DNA from: Nitrosomonas sp.
Lineage (GTDB): Bacteria; Pseudomonadota; Gammaproteobacteria; Burkholderiales; Nitrosomonadaceae
DNA length: 17,738 nucleotides
Assembly: GCA_021774205.1 (NCBI GenBank)
Contig: JAJFJI010000011.1
Span: 1 to 17,738 of the forward strand
Reading direction: 5' to 3'
The position numbers and the translations under genes are program-made. The notes beneath the pieces were generated by a model. It saw nothing but the letters and a program-made list of their open reading frames with translations. It searched no databases and was not told where the DNA came from. Below, piece by piece: positions 15,490-17,738 of the stretch. Within the stretch, counting starts at the first letter, position 1. Each line of letters begins with the position of its first letter.

Positions 15490-16323
15490 CTAATCCAAAA
15501 TTATTCTAAACTCATCCAGCTGCTTTCCCAACTTTGGAAAAGATTCTTCTACTTCCTGACGAATCAGGTCATTATTTCTCGCGCCAATGATTGTTGGGTC
15601 ACCAAATGCTGAATCGCCCCAAACAAATGCACCAAGGCCAGATACACGATCAATGTTGTTTTCAAAAAACATCATATAAGCTCGTAATTGCCTGATTACT
15701 GCGCGCTGATCTTCAGTGAAATTAGGACTGGTAAATGCCTCTGGAACGAGAAATAATTTTGCGTCACTGCCTTTCGCCTCAATAGCTTTGTTTATTTCAT
15801 TTAAATACGTGAATTGGCCAATACCCGGGATTTTTGGACCTCCGCAATCACCATATTTGCCGTAACAATCGAAACCGATGTGGTCAGCATCGTAAAACAA
15901 CGTTAACTCTTTTTCATTATTAACATATTGATTATACAACTCCGCATACGCTTCAATGTGCATAATTTCGGCGCTTGGATAATTGCTTTTAGCAGCACTC
16001 ATCGCATCGATAACCTCGTTATGCGGTTGCTGATTACGGGTTGCTCGCCACATCGGCTCATCGAACATAAATACTATGCGGCCAAAATGGTTTGACTGCT
16101 CAAGAGCAGAGTAAAGTTCGTGAGAATAATCCGTATGGTACTTTTGATTGACCATAAAGAACCGATCGATCATGACCACAGGTACCATGCGATTATCTAT
16201 CTTGTTGAGATACTGCACCAGCTCAGCGTCGTCGGCTGGGGAAAAAGCGACAGCATTGGAAAACGGCGTGACCTCGTTAACTTGCGATATTTGCGTAATT
16301 AATATGCCGACAAGTTTATTCAT
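15490..16323 (-). CDS. uncharacterised protein, TIM-barrel/glycosidase-like pattern
   Basis: 277 aa; no family recognised with confidence. Alternating hydrophobic strands suggest a beta/alpha barrel: VGILIT (5-10), VPVVMID (47-53), RIVFMFDEP (82-90), EIMHIEAYAEL (119-129), LFLVPEAF (190-197), LGAFVWGD (230-237). Acidic residues at strand ends (Glu89, Glu124, Glu195) resemble the acid/nucleophile layout of clan A glycosidases; this is inference. Cys153 and Cys160 in DCYGKYGDCG could form a disulfide in an exported protein, yet there is no signal peptide. A strong GGGAG (16329-16333) lies 5 nt before the ATG. The ATG directly follows the stop of a decayed transposase, so the original 5' end may be missing. 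Confidence 0.75.
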   Translation of the reverse strand: MNKLVGILITQISQVNEVTPFSNAVAFSPADDAELVQYLNKIDNRMVPVVMIDRFFMVNQKYHTDYSHELYSALEQSNHFGRIVFMFDEPMWRATRNQQPHNEVIDAMSAAKSNYPSAEIMHIEAYAELYNQYVNNEKELTLFYDADHIGFDCYGKYGDCGGPKIPGIGQFTYLNEINKAIEAKGSDAKLFLVPEAFTSPNFTEDQRAVIRQLRAYMMFFENNIDRVSGLGAFVWGDSAFGDPTIIGARNNDLIRQEVEESFPKLGKQLDEFRIILD

Positions 16324-16754
16324 TTACACTCCCGATTTAAGGTAATCTTCAGTTTTAAGTTTATCGATTGCGGTTTGAGTAATCAGTTTTTTGACATCGG
16401 AAAAGACGAAGTGTACTCGATTTTAACAGAGCAACAATGCTGCAGTGTTTTATCAAGGTGATCTGCGTATATCCAGGTGACGGTGGCAACCATCATGCAG
16501 AAGTTGAGATGATTGGTAGCGGCATGTGGGTTCCGGATTTGGTTTTTTGAGCTACCGATCTCTTGCTTGATCTCTTTGAAACCGGTCTCGATTTTCCAGT
16601 GTGCGCCTTAGTATTCGATAATCTGCTCGACGGACAGCTCGAGATCGGTGGTAAAGAGTGTGACCTATTGTGTTTTTCTACAGGCGAATTGGATCGTGTG
16701 AAGATCACGTTGACTGACTGAGTCAATGATCGATAAAAAGTCATACTCAGCACG
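16324..16754 (-). pseudogene. decayed IS4-type DDE transposase, C-terminal part
   Basis: Read on the - strand, one frame gives TTDLELSVEQIIEY, a stop, then GAHWKIETGFKEIKQEIG and NHLNFCMMVATVTWIYAD. This is the C-terminal DDE region of an IS4-type transposase with the Y-(2)-R-(3)-E-(6)-K-like signature around WKIETGFKEIK. It is broken: a TAG at 16665-16667 precedes VTLFTTD (probably TGG originally), a TAA replaces Tyr in EYYGAHW, and near 16408 the frame shifts by one base, after which FSDVKKLITQTAIDKLK continues to a TAA at 16324-16326. A further in-frame stop at 16755-16757 limits the recognisable part. The N-terminal half and clear terminal inverted repeats are absent. Confidence 0.8.
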
Positions 16755-16977
16755 TTATAGGTTGGGAATTATTACGTTCAGATTGCTAGTATATTTGGCA
16801 GCTCTGATTGAAGAATTTCGTGGGTGCATCATGGCACCGTTGAAGAAATTCCGAATGACGAGCAGTCAAAGATACTGAGAAGGTGAGATGTAAGAATCAC
16901 AATTTATAGCGGTGCTTCGGGGTAAGGGTGACATTTTTCAATTTCCCAAAAAATCTTTATTATGACCCTAATTTTCC
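16755..16977. other. probable remnant of the same insertion, with an imperfect hairpin
   Basis: No gene is supported. An imperfect hairpin lies at 16813-16851: GAATTTC pairs with GAAATTC, and inside it GGTGC pairs with GCACC. The stretch follows the N-terminal side of the broken transposase and probably contains more decayed insertion sequence. It ends at a short repeat (16950-16971) just past the VOC gene stop. Confidence 0.35.
16950..16971 (-). repeat. short direct repeat, left copy, flanking the VOC gene
   Basis: On the - strand this 22-mer begins TTAGGGTCA and matches the copy at 17545-17566 at 18 of 22 positions in the same orientation, ending in TTTT. It starts 6 bp past the VOC gene stop. 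Confidence 0.5.
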
Positions 16978-17448
16978 TTAATTAACATCGTTATCCGGAG
17001 CCATGCCTTTTTCACGTAATTCATCTATTGCCTGTTTAGTCTTTACAAGATGGCTTAGCCCCATTCCGCGCAAAATATGATCCGCTTTGGTGTATTGGAT
17101 GTTGGTATAGGTTGTAATCTCTATACGATTTCCCCAGGGATCGAGAAAATCTAGGAACACGCTGTCCAAAAGGTTGACGCCCATATCTTTGAGCGTTTGT
17201 CGCACAAGTTCCTTATCATCGACAGCAATTCCAAAATGACGTTTTTCGTCAGGCTTTCTATCGTTATGCTTCATAAAATTGATAAACTGGTCACCGAAAT
17301 AGATAAAAGCGGATTTGTCACTTTGCTCTTGGATTTCAAAATCCAGGAAATGACCATAGAATTCCAATGCCGCACTAATATCTCCAACCTCAAGCGCTAT
17401 GTGATTGATGCCTACAGCGCGCGCTTTACGTGGCTTTTTATTTTGCAT
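16978..17448 (-). CDS. VOC (glyoxalase/dioxygenase-fold) family protein
   Basis: 156 aa from ATG 17448, which has GAGGGG 7-8 nt upstream; an in-frame ATG at 17469 would add seven residues that include the ribosome site, so it is rejected. The vicinal-oxygen-chelate fold is indicated by two beta-alpha-beta-beta-beta halves. INHIALEVGDISAALEFYG (14-32) is followed by RHFGIAVDD (70-78) and FLDPWGNRIEITTY (101-114). Candidate metal ligands are His16, His71 and Glu110. Family members include glyoxalase I, extradiol dioxygenases and fosfomycin-resistance proteins; substrate cannot be assigned. The tail after about residue 115 is extra to the core fold. It is preceded by a good promoter overlapping a palindrome. 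Confidence 0.88.
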   Translation of the reverse strand: MQNKKPRKARAVGINHIALEVGDISAALEFYGHFLDFEIQEQSDKSAFIYFGDQFINFMKHNDRKPDEKRHFGIAVDDKELVRQTLKDMGVNLLDSVFLDFLDPWGNRIEITTYTNIQYTKADHILRGMGLSHLVKTKQAIDELREKGMAPDNDVN

Positions 17449-17474
17449 GACTAATCCCCTCAAAATCATTACCG

Positions 17475-17489
17475 ATAGATTAAATCTAT
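17475..17489. promoter_or_regulatory. 15-bp palindrome, candidate operator
   Basis: ATAGATT-A-AATCTAT is a perfect inverted repeat around one central base. It lies 27 bp before the VOC gene ATG and overlaps the candidate -10 box, so a bound repressor would block transcription. No regulator gene is in the window. Confidence 0.4.
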
Positions 17490-17516
17490 ATATGGCTACA
17501 TTAATAGCTGTGTAAA
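17487..17516 (-). promoter_or_regulatory. candidate sigma70 promoter of the VOC gene
   Basis: On the - strand TTTACA (-35, 17511-17516) and TATATA (-10, 17487-17492) are 18 bp apart, about 40 bp before the start codon. Good consensus match, based on sequence only. Confidence 0.45.
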
Positions 17517-17544
17517 TTTACTGGTTATTATTTTGCAAATATTT

Positions 17545-17566
17545 AAAATTGTTACTCTGACCCTAA
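17545..17566 (-). repeat. short direct repeat, right copy, flanking the VOC gene
   Basis: Partner of 16950-16971: same orientation, 18 of 22 positions identical, sharing TTAGGGTCA exactly. Together the two copies bracket the VOC gene, its promoter and operator as a unit of about 617 bp. Confidence 0.5.
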
Positions 17567-17594
17567 ATGTTCAATGGCATGTCTACTGCGTAAG

Positions 17595-17697
17595 TGAAGG
17601 ATAGCTATTCAGATTGTTGCTGTTTGGCTTCACAACTGCGTCAAACATGCTCATTACACATGTAAATTACGCATGTGTGTGCGTTGAAGCCAAACAG
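17595..17697 (+). repeat. dispersed palindromic repeat, copy B
   Basis: Homologous to 4260-4367 in opposite orientation. The outer arms CTGTTTGGCTTCA (17620-17632) and TGAAGCCAAACAG (17685-17697) are perfectly complementary over 13 bp. The interior is also partly self-complementary (ACATGC and GCATGTG; TTACA and TGTAA near the centre), so the unit would fold into one long hairpin. A segment before the arms contains AGTGAAGGATAGCTATTCAG (17593-17612), similar to the end of the palindromic element at 6911. No coding potential. Confidence 0.65.
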
Positions 17698-17738
17698 TGT
17701 GATGGTGTGAATTATTTATAGAAGAAAAGATCGTCAAG

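Noticed and set aside
16493..16753. 86-codon open frame on the - strand in the transposase region
   Set aside because: It is an out-of-frame reading of the transposase remnant; the recognisable transposase residues are in another frame interrupted by stops.

Overview
The window looks like chromosomal DNA of a betaproteobacterium close to Nitrosomonas. This is inferred from moderate-to-low GC, a rpsP-rimM-trmD-rplS cluster, a Coq7-type ubiquinone hydroxylase, and a yqgE-yqgF-pyrR-pyrB-pyrC' block like that of beta/gammaproteobacteria. No database was searched.

Layout. Positions 179-790 (+) encode a small SGNH/GDSL lipoprotein. It converges on a leftward block: a VanZ-like membrane protein carrying a lectin-like domain (867-2405), the lipid II flippase murJ (2653-4188), and the ribosomal/tRNA-modification operon read as rpsP, rimM, trmD, rplS (6737 down to 4599). 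From 7074 a rightward block runs to 15167: a GlcF-like Fe-S protein, coq7, yqgE, yqgF, pyrR, pyrB, a dihydroorotase-like pyrC' and oligopeptidase A. The right end (15490-17738) is accessory-looking: a TIM-barrel-like protein of unknown function whose start codon directly follows the stop of a decayed transposase, then a VOC/glyoxalase-fold gene with its own promoter, flanked by short direct repeats.

How the genes work together. rpsP-rimM-trmD-rplS supplies two ribosomal proteins, a 30S maturation factor and tRNA m1G37 methylation. yqgF overlaps pyrR, and pyrR overlaps pyrB, so these are probably translationally coupled. pyrC' has lost most dihydroorotase metal ligands and is best read as the structural partner of the PyrB aspartate carbamoyltransferase, not as an enzyme.

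The most unusual non-coding content is palindromic repeat DNA. A repeat of about 105 bp occurs twice in opposite orientations, between murJ and rplS (4260-4367) and near the right edge (17595-17697). A separate 118-bp near-palindrome with a perfect 38-bp core lies between the divergent rpsP operon and glcF-like gene (6911-7028). It shares a terminal motif with the right-hand repeat. These look like MITE- or REP-like elements without genes.
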